DNA from: Micromonospora coxensis
Lineage (GTDB): Bacteria; Actinomycetota; Actinomycetes; Mycobacteriales; Micromonosporaceae
Direction of reading: 5' to 3'
Assembly: GCF_900090295.1 (NCBI RefSeq)
Contig: NZ_LT607753.1
Coordinates: forward strand, 4,650,001 to 4,714,000
DNA: 64,000 nucleotides
The notes under the pieces are model-generated. The model was given only the letters and a program-made list of their open reading frames with translations. It had not been told where the DNA came from and searched no databases. This document shows positions 43,218 through 51,654 of this stretch, in pieces. The translations under genes and the position numbers were made by a program. The first letter of the stretch is position 1, and each line of letters starts with the position of its first letter.

Positions 43218-43574
43218 GTGGGGACGTACCGCAGTCGCAACGTCCTCACCGAACAGCTGACCCCCGAGCAGATCGCCGCCGTGCGGCTGCCGCTGGCCGC
43301 GTGGTACCAGCGCGGCTACCGCCGCGAGGAGGTCGACGCGCTGCTGCACCGGCTGGCGTACGAGCTGCGCGCCCGTGGGCGTGAGCTGGAGGAGGCGCGG
43401 GCCGAGAACCAGCGGATCAAGCGGGCGTTGCGGACCTGGCAGTCGGAGCGGGCCGGCGGCGCGAAGTCGAAGCGGACGACGACCGCGCGGCGGGTGCGCC
43501 GTACCCAGCCGAAGGTGGCGGCCGACGCCGACCGGCCTCCGAAACTCGCGGGTCACGCCCCGGGCGCCGAGTAG
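43218..43574 (+). CDS. DivIVA-domain-like protein (paralogue)
   Basis: This 118-residue protein with a GTG start is highly similar to the one at 21013-21309: TYRSRNVL, QRGYRREEVDALLHRLAYEL and AENQRIKRALRTWQSER. It has a basic C-terminal extension (KSKRTTTARRVRR). It is predicted to be a membrane-curvature or pole-associated coiled-coil protein. With the globin-like gene at 41271 it recreates the first module, here with three other genes inserted and no reductase. Its 3' end overlaps the convergent GYD gene by 22 bp. Confidence 0.78.
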   Translation: MGTYRSRNVLTEQLTPEQIAAVRLPLAAWYQRGYRREEVDALLHRLAYELRARGRELEEARAENQRIKRALRTWQSERAGGAKSKRTTTARRVRRTQPKVAADADRPPKLAGHAPGAE

Positions 43575-43873
43575 GCGGCCGTCCGGCGGGTCGCCTCGTC
43601 GACCTCCTCCGGTGTCAGCACCGGCGTGACCTGCACGCGCAGGCCGCCCGCCGCGCCGATGGCGATCGCCAGCGAGGCGGCCGTCGGATGGTCCGGCAGC
43701 TCGCACACCACGTAGGTGTCGTCCTCGCCGAAGGCGAAGTGCATCGACTCCAGCCGCCCGCCGGCGTCCTCGACCATCTTCCGGACGACCTCGGCGCGTC
43801 GGCTGCCGCCGTCGCCGGCCAGGCCCCTGAGCCCGTCGGCGGTGTAGGTCGACCTCAGCAGGAACCTCGACAT
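43553..43873 (-). CDS. GYD domain-containing protein
   Basis: This 106-residue protein matches the GYD family: FLLRSTYTADGLRGL at the start, RLESMHFAFGEDDTYVVCELPD in the middle and a ferredoxin-like alpha/beta pattern. GYD proteins are small dimeric alpha-beta barrels without a settled function. The ATG at 43873 is the start. It is convergent with and slightly overlaps the DivIVA-like gene. Confidence 0.9.
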   Translation of the reverse strand: MSRFLLRSTYTADGLRGLAGDGGSRRAEVVRKMVEDAGGRLESMHFAFGEDDTYVVCELPDHPTAASLAIAIGAAGGLRVQVTPVLTPEEVDEATRRTAAYSAPGA

Positions 43874-43896
43874 GCCGCATCACTCCCTGGTACTCG

Positions 43897-44118
43897 TCAG
43901 GCCCCGCCCTGCCGGTTGACCCGGTCGCCGTGTGCCAGCGAGGACCGGCCGTGGTCACGCTCGCTGCCCGAGGTGCCGGTCGCGGCGCGCAGGTGCCGGC
44001 GCTTCGGTGAACGCTCGACCTCGGAGCCCTGCCGGCCCCGTGCGCCGCTGCCCGGACTCCGTCCGGCGCGGGCCGACTCGCCGCCGGGGTCGTGCTTGTT
44101 CTCCTTGTGGCTACCCAT
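43897..44118 (-). CDS. Small hydrophilic hypothetical protein
   Basis: This 73-residue, strongly polar protein (MGSHKENKHDPGG...) is rich in Arg, Gly and Ser and is probably disordered. The ATG at 44118 is preferred over one at 44169; its ribosome site is weak. It lies between the ankyrin and GYD genes on the same strand. It could be a small stress-type protein or a spurious frame. Confidence 0.45.
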   Translation of the reverse strand: MGSHKENKHDPGGESARAGRSPGSGARGRQGSEVERSPKRRHLRAATGTSGSERDHGRSSLAHGDRVNRQGGA

Positions 44119-44178
44119 GGCCCGCGCGTACCCGGTGCGGGCGCGGCTAGTCATCGGGAGGCGGTCCACCCGAACCGG

Positions 44179-44844
44179 TCAGACGAACCCCTGCTCGACC
44201 AGGACGACCTCTTCCTGGGTGATCTCGTGCCGCCGGCCGGACCCACCGACCACCCGCATCCAGCTCGTCGCCGTCAGCTTCGCCCGCCCCTCGTCGACGG
44301 CGAGCCGGTACGTGAAGCCGCCGTACATGCCGGGCACGGCGAAGTGGGTGTCCTCGGTCGGCGTCTCCCGCAGCACCTCCAGCTCCGGCAGCCGGAGCCG
44401 GTGCTCGTCGACGAGCGCGCCGACCCGGGCCCGGATCAGGCCGTGGAAGTGCTCCTGTACGGCGCGCAGCTCCCGATCCGGCACGTCGAGCAGCCGGGGC
44501 GGGGTCAACACCTCGGTCAGGTGGTGATGACCGGCGCGGACGGCGATGTCGACCGGCCGTTCCCCGTCGGCGGTACGCAGCCCCCGCCAGGCGCCCAGCT
44601 CCACCAGGCGGTGCACCACCTCGACGGGCGCACCGGCCCGGGCGGCCTGGTGCAGCGGCGCCCACCGGGAGGTGCCGTCGGGGCGGGTGGCGTTGACCCA
44701 GCCCCCGCCGCCCGGCGCGGTGAGCACCGTCAGCACACCTGCCCAGTCGTACGCCCGCGCCCGGTCGGCCAGCTCGTTGCGGGCGGTGAGCGCCCAGTCC
44801 GACAGCGACGTGCCCCGCGTGATCCCGTCCCAGGTGTGCCCCAC
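44179..44844 (-). CDS. Ankyrin-repeat protein
   Basis: This 221-residue protein has two recognisable ankyrin repeats (SRWAPLHQAARAGAPVEVVHRLVELGA and GERPVDIAVRAGHHHLTEVL) at ~58-112. A C-terminal domain follows that ends in an alpha/beta segment (FAVPGMYGGFTYRL... SWMRVVGGSGRRHEIT). It is probably cytosolic with a protein-binding role; the partner is unknown. It stands alone between secreted FnIII-CBM3 and the small polar gene, all on the minus strand. Confidence 0.85.
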   Translation of the reverse strand: MGHTWDGITRGTSLSDWALTARNELADRARAYDWAGVLTVLTAPGGGGWVNATRPDGTSRWAPLHQAARAGAPVEVVHRLVELGAWRGLRTADGERPVDIAVRAGHHHLTEVLTPPRLLDVPDRELRAVQEHFHGLIRARVGALVDEHRLRLPELEVLRETPTEDTHFAVPGMYGGFTYRLAVDEGRAKLTATSWMRVVGGSGRRHEITQEEVVLVEQGFV

Positions 44845-44886
44845 ATGATCATTGTGGGGCCGGGGCGCCGGTCGGGGCAGCCCCGC

Positions 44887-45798
44887 TCAGGCGTACGTGT
44901 CGCCGAACTCGCGGACGCCGTCGACGTCGAGGGTGATCCGGTCGTTGCGCGTCCACGCCCCGACGGCCGCCTCCCAGCTCGGGTCGTCGCGCTCGTCGAA
45001 GGCGGTCCAGTTGTGCCGGTGCAGGCGGAGCTGGATCGGACCGGTCGACCCGCCGGGGACCAGGACACCGCCGGTGAAGGTGATCTCCACCCAGCCGGGG
45101 ACCGGCGTCCCGGGCGGCGGGAAGACCGTCGGCGTCGGGCTCGGCGTCGGTGGGCCGGGCGGCGGCGCGGGCGGCGGGAAGTACTGGAGGGTGCGCTGGA
45201 TCTTCGCGCAGCCCAGCTGGGCCCAGTCGCACTCCGGCACCAGCGAGGTGTTCCCGTCGCCGAAGCGCACGTGGTAGCGGATCCGCACGGTGGTCAGGTC
45301 CAGCGGGGCGTCCCCGCTGTTGGTCACCCGCAGCACGAACTGCGCCTGGTTGTCCGTCGGCGACCAGTCCAGGTTGAGGTAGTCGACGACCGCCCGCCCG
45401 TCCACGGTCCGCACGACGGTGACCGGTGAGGTGTCGGAGTACCCGCCGATCGCGTACGCCTGCACGGCGATCCGGTACTCGGTGCCGGGGGCCAGGTTGG
45501 TCAGCGTGATGGTGGTGTCCTGTGTGCTGCCGAGTCCCCGGTACACGTTGGGGCCCAGGGGTGAGCGCACGTCGTAGGTGATCGGACCGCCCGGCTCGCC
45601 CTTCCACAGTGCGGGCGACCAGGCCAGGGTGAGCCGGTGCGGCTCGTTGGCGACCACCACCGGGGCGCTCGGGGTGGTCAGCGCCGGGGTGTCGTCGGCG
45701 CGGGCGACGCCGACCGCCAGGCCGCTGAGCAGCGCGGCGAGGGCGGCGACGAGGGTGACGCGGCGGGCACGCATGGTGAGGATGCTACGGATGGACAT
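44887..45798 (-). CDS. Secreted FnIII and CBM3 (cellulose-binding-like) protein
   Basis: This 303-residue protein has a signal peptide at ~1-34 (VTLVAALAALLSGLAVGVARA). An FnIII domain spans ~40-130 (LTLAWSPALWKGEPGGPITYDV; LTNLAPGTEYRIAVQAYA). A CBM3-like domain follows (YLNLDWSPTDNQAQFVLRV...VRIRYHVRF...GCAKIQRTLQYF) with a Pro-rich insert. No catalytic domain is present, so it is predicted to bind polysaccharide outside the cell. The start at 45798 is preceded by AAGGA. Confidence 0.85.
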   Translation of the reverse strand: MSIRSILTMRARRVTLVAALAALLSGLAVGVARADDTPALTTPSAPVVVANEPHRLTLAWSPALWKGEPGGPITYDVRSPLGPNVYRGLGSTQDTTITLTNLAPGTEYRIAVQAYAIGGYSDTSPVTVVRTVDGRAVVDYLNLDWSPTDNQAQFVLRVTNSGDAPLDLTTVRIRYHVRFGDGNTSLVPECDWAQLGCAKIQRTLQYFPPPAPPPGPPTPSPTPTVFPPPGTPVPGWVEITFTGGVLVPGGSTGPIQLRLHRHNWTAFDERDDPSWEAAVGAWTRNDRITLDVDGVREFGDTYA

Positions 45799-45807
45799 GC
45801 ATCCTTA

Positions 45808-46419
45808 TCAATCGTTTGGTCGGCGGCCCCGCGCGTGCTTGCGTTTCGACCGGGGCATCGACACCGGGCCGACGGCCCGCGGGCGCGGTCGTGACCCACC
45901 GCGTAGCCGGGCCGTCAGGGCGTCCTTCAGCCGACCGCCCCCGATGACGGCCAGTCCGACCAGCGGCACCGCGAGCAGCACGAAGCCGACGGCCCCCAGC
46001 ACGCCCTGCACCCGGCCCCGATGGCCGCTGAGCTGGCCGTAGTCGGTGACGAAGTCACCCGGGTCGGTGCGGCTCACCCGGATCGGCACGGTGCTGCGCC
46101 AGGCCGGGCACACCTGCACGCAGGCGATCTCCTGCTCGTGGGTGACGCTGTCGAGCGCGTACCGGACGTACACGGTGGTCCGGCTGCGCTCGGTCCGCAC
46201 GTCGTACACGTACGCCTGCGCCGGCCGGCCCCGCTCGCGCAGCTCGACGGCCCACCGGTCCTGATCGCGGCGCGTCTGGAACGGCACGGAGAACAGTGCC
46301 GCGCCGAGGAGCAGCACCACGGGCAGGATCACGGCGGGCCGGGCCAGCCGCGCGAGCCGACCCCGGGCGGCCGACTGGTCGGTCCCGGTCACGACCGGCA
46401 CGGTAGCCGCGCGGATCAA
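45808..46419 (-). CDS. DUF3592-type membrane protein
   Basis: This 203-residue protein has TM segments at ~32-50 (AVILPVVLLLGAALFSVPF) and ~140-160 (VQGVLGAVGFVLLAVPLVGLAVIGG). Between them is an extracytoplasmic beta-rich domain with RTTVYVRYALD and two Cys (IACVQVC), fitting the DUF3592 pattern. The C-terminus is very basic. No role is established. It is 9 bp upstream of the FnIII-CBM3 start on the same strand. Confidence 0.78.
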   Translation of the reverse strand: MIRAATVPVVTGTDQSAARGRLARLARPAVILPVVLLLGAALFSVPFQTRRDQDRWAVELRERGRPAQAYVYDVRTERSRTTVYVRYALDSVTHEQEIACVQVCPAWRSTVPIRVSRTDPGDFVTDYGQLSGHRGRVQGVLGAVGFVLLAVPLVGLAVIGGGRLKDALTARLRGGSRPRPRAVGPVSMPRSKRKHARGRRPND

Positions 46420-46497
46420 GCGGCGAGGACGGCGTCCGCCGGTGGAATGTCGGTGCCGGTTGCTTCACTGGAGACCGGCCGACCGGACGGGGGAGCG

Positions 46498-47001
46498 GTG
46501 ACGACAGCGGTGCGGATCAGACCATGGGACCAGGACGACCTGGAGTTGCTGCGGCGGCTCAACGCGCCGGAGATCCGCCACCACACCGGCGGCCCGGAGA
46601 CCGACGAGCAGGTGCTCGCCCGCAACGAGCGATACGCGCGGTTGGCCGGCACCGGCCAGGGCGGCATGTTCACCGTCGTGCTGCCCGACGGGGCGAAGGC
46701 CGGCAGCGTCGGCTACTGGGAACGGGTCTGGCACGACGAGCCGGTCTACGAGATGGGCTGGGCGATCCTGCCCGAGCACCAGGGGCGCGGCCTGGCCACC
46801 GCCGCCGTCCGGGCGGTCGTCGCCGAGGCCGCCGCCCAGCGCCGGCGTCGCTGGGCGCACGCGTACCCGTCGGTGGACAACCCGGCCTCGAACGCGGTCT
46901 GCCGCAAGGCCGGCTTCACCCTGCTCGGCGAGACCGAGTTCGAGTACCCGCCGGGACACCTGATGCGCTCCAACGACTGGCGGATCGACCTGGGCGCCTG
47001 A
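46498..47001 (+). CDS. GNAT family N-acetyltransferase
   Basis: This 167-residue protein starts at the GTG at 46498 (an in-frame ATG at 46447 is possible). GNAT features are the N-terminal VRIRPWDQDDLELLRRLN, YEMGWAILPEHQGRGLATAAV (acetyl-CoA-binding Q-x-x-G-x-G/A) and ASNAVCRKAGFTLLGETEFEYPPG, as in RimJ/RimL-like enzymes. The substrate is unknown. Its final codons and stop form the first unit of a 20-bp tandem repeat. Confidence 0.9.
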   Translation: MTTAVRIRPWDQDDLELLRRLNAPEIRHHTGGPETDEQVLARNERYARLAGTGQGGMFTVVLPDGAKAGSVGYWERVWHDEPVYEMGWAILPEHQGRGLATAAVRAVVAEAAAQRRRRWAHAYPSVDNPASNAVCRKAGFTLLGETEFEYPPGHLMRSNDWRIDLGA

Positions 47002-47052
47002 CACCACGGCGCGGCGCCTGACACCACGACGCGGCGCCTGACACCACGGCGC
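46993..47052. repeat. Three tandem 20-bp repeats at the GNAT 3' end
   Basis: The unit GGCGCCTGACACCACGRCGC occurs three times head to tail (46993-47012, 47013-47032, 47033-47052) with one base difference. The first copy contains the GNAT stop codon; later copies would supply stop codons again if it slipped. Confidence 0.9.
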
Positions 47053-47081
47053 GGCGGCGACACCGACGCCACGCCGTGGTG
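47042..47081. terminator. Stem-loop between GNAT and aldo/keto reductase
   Basis: CACCACGGCG (47042-47051), inside the third repeat, pairs with CGCCGTGGTG (47072-47081) over a 20-nt loop. It sits between convergent genes and probably serves both as a terminator. The preceding repeat copies offer alternative left arms. Confidence 0.55.
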
Positions 47082-47104
47082 CCGGATCAGCCGACACGGG
47101 CCGG

Positions 47105-48091
47105 TCAGCGCGCCTCGTCCAGCCGGGCCCGCTGCGCCTCGGTCAACTCCAGGTCCACCGCCGCCAAGCTCTCCTCCAACTGCGCCACCGATGACGCGCC
47201 GACCAACGGGATCGCCGGTGTCTCCCCGCCCATCAGCCAGGCCAGCACCACCTGGTTCACCGTCGCCCCGCTCTCCGCGGCCACCTGCCGCAGCACGGCC
47301 AGCCGGCCGGGCGCGCTGGGCAGGTCGTACGCCGGGCCGAGCGGCCGGTCCGCCCGGGTGTAGCCGCCCTTGGCCAGCGGCGAGTACGCCACCAGCGTCA
47401 GCCCCCGCTCCACCCGCAGGTAGCTGGCCAGATCCGGACCGACCGAGCCGACGTCACCGTCCGGATCCAGCTCACTGGGCAGGTCGACCCGGCGGTGCAG
47501 GTAGGTGTGGTGGTACTGGAGCACCTCGTACCCGGGCAGGCCGGCCGCCGCGGCCAGCGTGCGGGCCCGTTCCACCCGCCAGGCACGGTGGTTGCTCGCT
47601 CCCAACAACCCGACCGTGCCCTCGGCCACCAGTTCGCCGAACGCGCCGACGGTCTCCTCCACCGGCACGGTGCGGTCCTCGATGTGCGCGTAGAGCAGGT
47701 CGAGCCGTTCCGTGCCCAGCCGCTCCCGGCTGCGCTGCGCCGACTCGCGGATCACCGTCGCCGACAACCCCTCGGCGTTGTCCGTGTAGCTGGTGCCCGG
47801 GGCGAGCGGCCGCGCCCCCACCTTGGTGGCGATGACGATCTCGTCGCCGACGCCCCGGCTGCGCCGCCAGCGCCCGAGCAGCTCCTCGCTCTCCCCGCCC
47901 TGCTTGCCGTTGACCCAGAAGGCGTAGTTGTCCGAGGTGTCGATGAACGTCCCGCCCGCCTCGACGTAGCGGTCGAGGATCGCGTACGAGGTGGCCTCGT
48001 CGGTAGCGGTGCCGAAGAGCATCGCGCCGAGACTGAGCACGCTCACCTCCCGCCGGGTCGCCGGGTCGGTGCCGATCGTGCGGTAGCGCAT
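47105..48091 (-). CDS. Aldo/keto reductase
   Basis: This 328-residue protein starts at the ATG at 48091 behind GGAGGGGAG. Aldo/keto reductase features are LSLGAMLFGT, FIDTSDNYAFW (catalytic Asp and Tyr), VIATKVGA (Lys) and LLYAHIEDRT (His in the substrate pocket), plus LGASNH and AYSPLAKGG for NADPH binding. The substrate is unknown. It is convergent with GNAT and followed upstream by an SDR gene on the same strand, 76 bp apart. Confidence 0.92.
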   Translation of the reverse strand: MRYRTIGTDPATRREVSVLSLGAMLFGTATDEATSYAILDRYVEAGGTFIDTSDNYAFWVNGKQGGESEELLGRWRRSRGVGDEIVIATKVGARPLAPGTSYTDNAEGLSATVIRESAQRSRERLGTERLDLLYAHIEDRTVPVEETVGAFGELVAEGTVGLLGASNHRAWRVERARTLAAAAGLPGYEVLQYHHTYLHRRVDLPSELDPDGDVGSVGPDLASYLRVERGLTLVAYSPLAKGGYTRADRPLGPAYDLPSAPGRLAVLRQVAAESGATVNQVVLAWLMGGETPAIPLVGASSVAQLEESLAAVDLELTEAQRARLDEAR

Positions 48092-48167
48092 GGATCTCCC
48101 CTCCACCCGGCCCCCGCCAGGTGTCCGACTCCACCCTCGACGTTCGAGCGCACTCCAGGTCAAGCCC

Positions 48168-48917
48168 TCACCAGGGCAGCGCCCCCGACGAGTCGTCGGC
48201 GGCGAGGTGGCCCCAGAGCAGGCCGCTCGGCCCGTCCGCCGGCAACGTCGCCAGGTGCACGCTCACCTCGGCGCCCTGCTCCGCGCTGCGGTACCCGGAG
48301 TTGCCGTTGAGGTCGGTGGCGCAGTACCCGGGGTTGGCCGCGTTGACCAGGATCGGGGTGTCCCGCAGCTCCTTGGCGTACATCGCGGTGACCATGTTCA
48401 ACGCGGACTTCGACGACGGGTACGGCACCGACGTCAGCGGCCAGAGGAAGCTCTCCGGGTCGGTCATCGTGGTGATCGAACCGACCTCGCTGGAGACGTT
48501 GACGATCCGCCCGGCGGGGGAGCGGCGCAGCAGCGGCAGGAACGCGTTGGTCACCGTGACCACCGCGAAGACGTTCGTCTCGTACACCTCGCGCAGGGTG
48601 GCCAGGGTGGTCTCGCTGGGCAGCGCCGAGCCGTCGGCCCGGACGATCCCGGCGTTGTTCACCAGCACGTCGAGGCGGCCGTACTCCTGCGCGACGTGCT
48701 TCGCGGCGGCGGCGACCGACTCCGGGTCGGTCACCTCCAGCGCCACCGGGTGCGCGTCCGCGCCGCCGTCGCGCAGCGCCGCCACCGCCGCCCCGCCCCG
48801 GTCGGCGTCCCGCGCGCCCACCAGCACCGTCATGCCCCGCCCGGCGAGCTGCCGCGCGGTGGCGTACCCGATTCCCTTGTTGGCCCCGGTGACCAGGGCG
48901 AGCTTCGTCGTCGTCAT
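48168..48917 (-). CDS. Short-chain dehydrogenase/reductase
   Basis: This 249-residue protein starts at the ATG at 48917. The Rossmann motif TGANKGIG is at ~10-17, LVNNAGI at ~85, and the catalytic Ser (NVSSEVGS) is followed by YPSSKSAL (Tyr-x3-Lys). These are classical SDR landmarks, similar to carbonyl-reductase-like oxidoreductases with a substrate loop before the Tyr. It is divergent from an XRE/MmyB-type regulator 103 bp away, which probably controls it. Confidence 0.93.
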   Translation of the reverse strand: MTTTKLALVTGANKGIGYATARQLAGRGMTVLVGARDADRGGAAVAALRDGGADAHPVALEVTDPESVAAAAKHVAQEYGRLDVLVNNAGIVRADGSALPSETTLATLREVYETNVFAVVTVTNAFLPLLRRSPAGRIVNVSSEVGSITTMTDPESFLWPLTSVPYPSSKSALNMVTAMYAKELRDTPILVNAANPGYCATDLNGNSGYRSAEQGAEVSVHLATLPADGPSGLLWGHLAADDSSGALPW

Positions 48918-49020
48918 GGCGTCGAGCCTGCCGACGAGCCGGTGCGGGCGGGATAGACCGGCGCAGCCTGGGACCGGCGGTACCACCCTCGGCGGGCGCC
49001 GGTGCGGCAGGCTGGGGGAC

Positions 49021-49836
49021 ATGACCGCAGCCGGGTTGCGCCGCGACGAGCTGGCCACCTTCCTGCGCAGCCGCCGCGCCCGGTTGCGCCCGGCCGACGT
49101 CGGCCTGCCCGACGGGGTACGCCGCCGCACCCCCGGCCTGCGCCGCCAGGAGGTCGCCCAGCTCGCCGGCCTCTCCGTCGACTACTACGTGCGGCTGGAG
49201 CAGGGCCGTGGCCCGCACCCGTCCCGGCAGGTGCTCGCCGCGCTGGCCCGGGCGCTGCTGCTCACCCGCGACGAGCGGGAGTACCTGTTCCGGGTCGCGG
49301 GGCAGAGCCCGCCCCCGGTGCCCGGCCCGAGCGGTGACGTCCCGCCGGGGCTGCGCGACCTGCTCGACGCCATGACCACCACCCCGGCGTACTTGGTCGA
49401 CGCCAAGTACGACGTGCTGGCCGTCAACCGGCTCGCCGCGCGCCTGCTGGGCGACCTGCCGGAGCGCAACATGATCCGCTGGATGTTCCGGCACCCCACC
49501 CCGGACGACCCGGAGGCGCGGCGCTTCGTCCGCGACTCGGTGGCCGACCTGCGCGCCGCCTACGGCCGGTACCCGGGCGACCGGGGGCTGACCGAGCTGG
49601 TCACCGAGTTGCTCGGCGTCTCACCCCGGTTCGCCGCGCTCTGGGCCGAGCACGACGTGGCGCAGCGCCGCCCGGTGACCAAGCGGGTGGCGCACCCGGA
49701 GCTGGGGCCGCTGGAGTTCGAGTGCCGGGTGCTGCTGGTGCCGGAGACCGACCAGCGGCTGATCGTGTACACCGCCGCCCCCGGCTCGCCGACGCACGAG
49801 GTGTTCCGCCGCCTCGCCGAGCAGGTGCGCCCGTGA
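49021..49836 (+). CDS. XRE family regulator with MmyB-like ligand domain
   Basis: This 271-residue protein has a helix-turn-helix at ~40-75 (LRRQEVAQLAGLSVDYYVRLEQGRG) and a C-terminal MmyB-like PAS-related domain (AYLVDAKYDVLAVNRLAARLLGD; FECRVLLVPETDQRLIVYTAAPGS), common in actinobacterial regulators of adjacent SDR genes. Divergent placement beside the SDR gene at 48168-48917 supports a repressor role for that gene; the ligand is unknown. Confidence 0.92.
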   Translation: MTAAGLRRDELATFLRSRRARLRPADVGLPDGVRRRTPGLRRQEVAQLAGLSVDYYVRLEQGRGPHPSRQVLAALARALLLTRDEREYLFRVAGQSPPPVPGPSGDVPPGLRDLLDAMTTTPAYLVDAKYDVLAVNRLAARLLGDLPERNMIRWMFRHPTPDDPEARRFVRDSVADLRAAYGRYPGDRGLTELVTELLGVSPRFAALWAEHDVAQRRPVTKRVAHPELGPLEFECRVLLVPETDQRLIVYTAAPGSPTHEVFRRLAEQVRP

Positions 49837-49900
49837 CGCGCACAGCGGGTGCCGGGGTTGCCGACCCGCCGCAGGCCGGCCAGGGACGACGACGAACGTC

Positions 49901-51430
49901 CTAGTTGACGCCGGTCGGGCGGCGGCTCGGCGCGGGCCCGGCGACCGTCGCCGCGACGGTGCGTCCCGGCACGATCGGGGCGTCCCGGCCGGTGCCGCGC
50001 CGGCCGTCACCGCGCCCGGCCCGCTCGTGGTAGTCCTGCTCCACGTTGACGGTCCAGACGTCGTGGCCGGCGCCGTGCACGATGTTCTCGGCGGTCAGCA
50101 TCGCGGTCAGCATCGAGTGGTCCTGGTTGTTGTACCGGTGCATGCCGTTGCGCCCGACGGGGTGCACGTTGGGCAGCTCCCGGGCCAGCCAGGCCCGGAT
50201 GGTGTCGACGTTGTGCTGGTAGCGCTCGTCGTAGACCGGGTACGCCTTCGGCATCCGCACCACGTACCCGCTCTCCACGCACCCCGGCCGGACCAGGCCG
50301 AGCTGTTCCAACTCGGCGGTGGCCAGCGCCACCAGCTCGTCGTCGGGCCTGCGCCAGGTCTCGTCGTCCTCGAAGACGAAGTACTCCAGGCCGAGGCAGG
50401 TGCGCCCGTCCTTGACCAGGTAGGGCGACCAGGAGCCGAAGTTCTGGATCCGGCCGACCTGCACGGCCGGGTCGTGCACGTAGATCCAGTTGTCCGGGAA
50501 CGAGAACTCCTCCGGCACCACCAGCGCCACCGTGAGGAAGTCGCGGTGGCGCAGGTCGGCGGCGCAGGCCAGCACCTCGGCCGGGGCGGCCGGCCGGACC
50601 GCCGTGACCAGCTCGGAGATCGGCATGGAGGAGATCACGTGGTCGGCCGGGACCCGGCGCTCGCCGCCCGGCCCGTCGACGGTGACCGCGACGGCCCGGC
50701 CACCCTCGCGGTGCACCGCCGTCACCCAGGTGCCGGTGGAGACCTCGCCGCCGCGCCGGCGGACCTCGTCGGTGCAGCGCTCCCACATCATGCCGGGCCC
50801 GAACTTCGGGTACTGGAACTCCTCGATCAGGCTGGTCACGTCCTTGCGGTTGCGGCGGGGCAGCAGCGCGTGGAGCACCGCCCGGGCCAGCGACAGGTTC
50901 TTGATCCGCTGGGCCGCCCAGTCGGCCTGCAATCGGTCGGCCGGCATCCCCCACACCTTCTCCGTGTAGGTCTTGAAGAAGATCGAGTACAGCCGCCAGC
51001 CGAAGCGCGCCGACACCCAGCCCTCGAAGTGCGACTGGTCGCGGGGCGGACGCAGCCGCGCCTTCGCGTACGAGCCCATGCACCGGGCCGCCTCACGGAT
51101 CCCGAGGTTGCGCAGGGCGTTGCCGGCGTTGAGCGGGTAGTCGTAGAGCGCGCCACGGTAGAAGATCCGGCTCATCCGGGGGCGCAGCAGGAACTCGTCG
51201 TCGGGTAGCACCTCGTGCCAGAACGCCTCGACCCGCGGCACCTTGGTGAAGAACCGGTGCCCGCCGATGTCGAACCGCCAGCCGTCGCGCTCCACCGTAC
51301 GACTGATCCCGCCGACCACCTGGTCGGCCTCGAACACCCGCACCGTCGCACCGTGCCGGAGCAGCTCGTACGCGGCGGTCAGGCCCGCCGGGCCGGCGCC
51401 GATGACCACCGTGCCGTGACGCTCGTCCAT
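49901..51430 (-). CDS. NAD(P)/FAD-dependent amine-oxidase-like oxidoreductase
   Basis: This 509-residue protein has the dinucleotide-binding GAGPAGLTAAYELLRHG at ~12-28, then DIGGHRFFTKVP (UDP-galactopyranose-mutase/protoporphyrinogen-oxidase-like flavin motif). It ends with NGMHRYNNQDHSMLTAML, a C-terminal FAD-contacting motif. The last ~35 residues are Arg-rich and disordered. It is divergent from a membrane mannosyltransferase, hinting at a role in envelope glycan or glycolipid metabolism, but the substrate is unknown. Confidence 0.85.
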   Translation of the reverse strand: MDERHGTVVIGAGPAGLTAAYELLRHGATVRVFEADQVVGGISRTVERDGWRFDIGGHRFFTKVPRVEAFWHEVLPDDEFLLRPRMSRIFYRGALYDYPLNAGNALRNLGIREAARCMGSYAKARLRPPRDQSHFEGWVSARFGWRLYSIFFKTYTEKVWGMPADRLQADWAAQRIKNLSLARAVLHALLPRRNRKDVTSLIEEFQYPKFGPGMMWERCTDEVRRRGGEVSTGTWVTAVHREGGRAVAVTVDGPGGERRVPADHVISSMPISELVTAVRPAAPAEVLACAADLRHRDFLTVALVVPEEFSFPDNWIYVHDPAVQVGRIQNFGSWSPYLVKDGRTCLGLEYFVFEDDETWRRPDDELVALATAELEQLGLVRPGCVESGYVVRMPKAYPVYDERYQHNVDTIRAWLARELPNVHPVGRNGMHRYNNQDHSMLTAMLTAENIVHGAGHDVWTVNVEQDYHERAGRGDGRRGTGRDAPIVPGRTVAATVAGPAPSRRPTGVN

Positions 51431-51654
51431 CCCCGTGCGCTCCCTGCGGTCGACCCCTGCGGACAGGCGCGGATACCCCGTCCCCGCGTTCTCTCACGTC
51501 CCCTGCGGGGAAACTCCCGATCATGCCGCTCCGCGCCGTCGGGGGGCTCATCCGTCCGGGAGGTGTCATCGGGGCCGGGCGGGGGATGTCGGGGCAGCTT
51601 CGCGGCCCGTCCCGATCGGCCGCGGGTGCGGACCCGACCTGCGAGGAAGCGCTG
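51431..51654. promoter_or_regulatory. Divergent promoter region, FAD oxidoreductase / mannosyltransferase
   Basis: This 224-bp gap between divergent genes has no convincing gene. The mannosyltransferase ribosome site GAGGAAG lies at its right end (about 51642-51648). No clear -35/-10 pair is visible to me. Confidence 0.35.
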
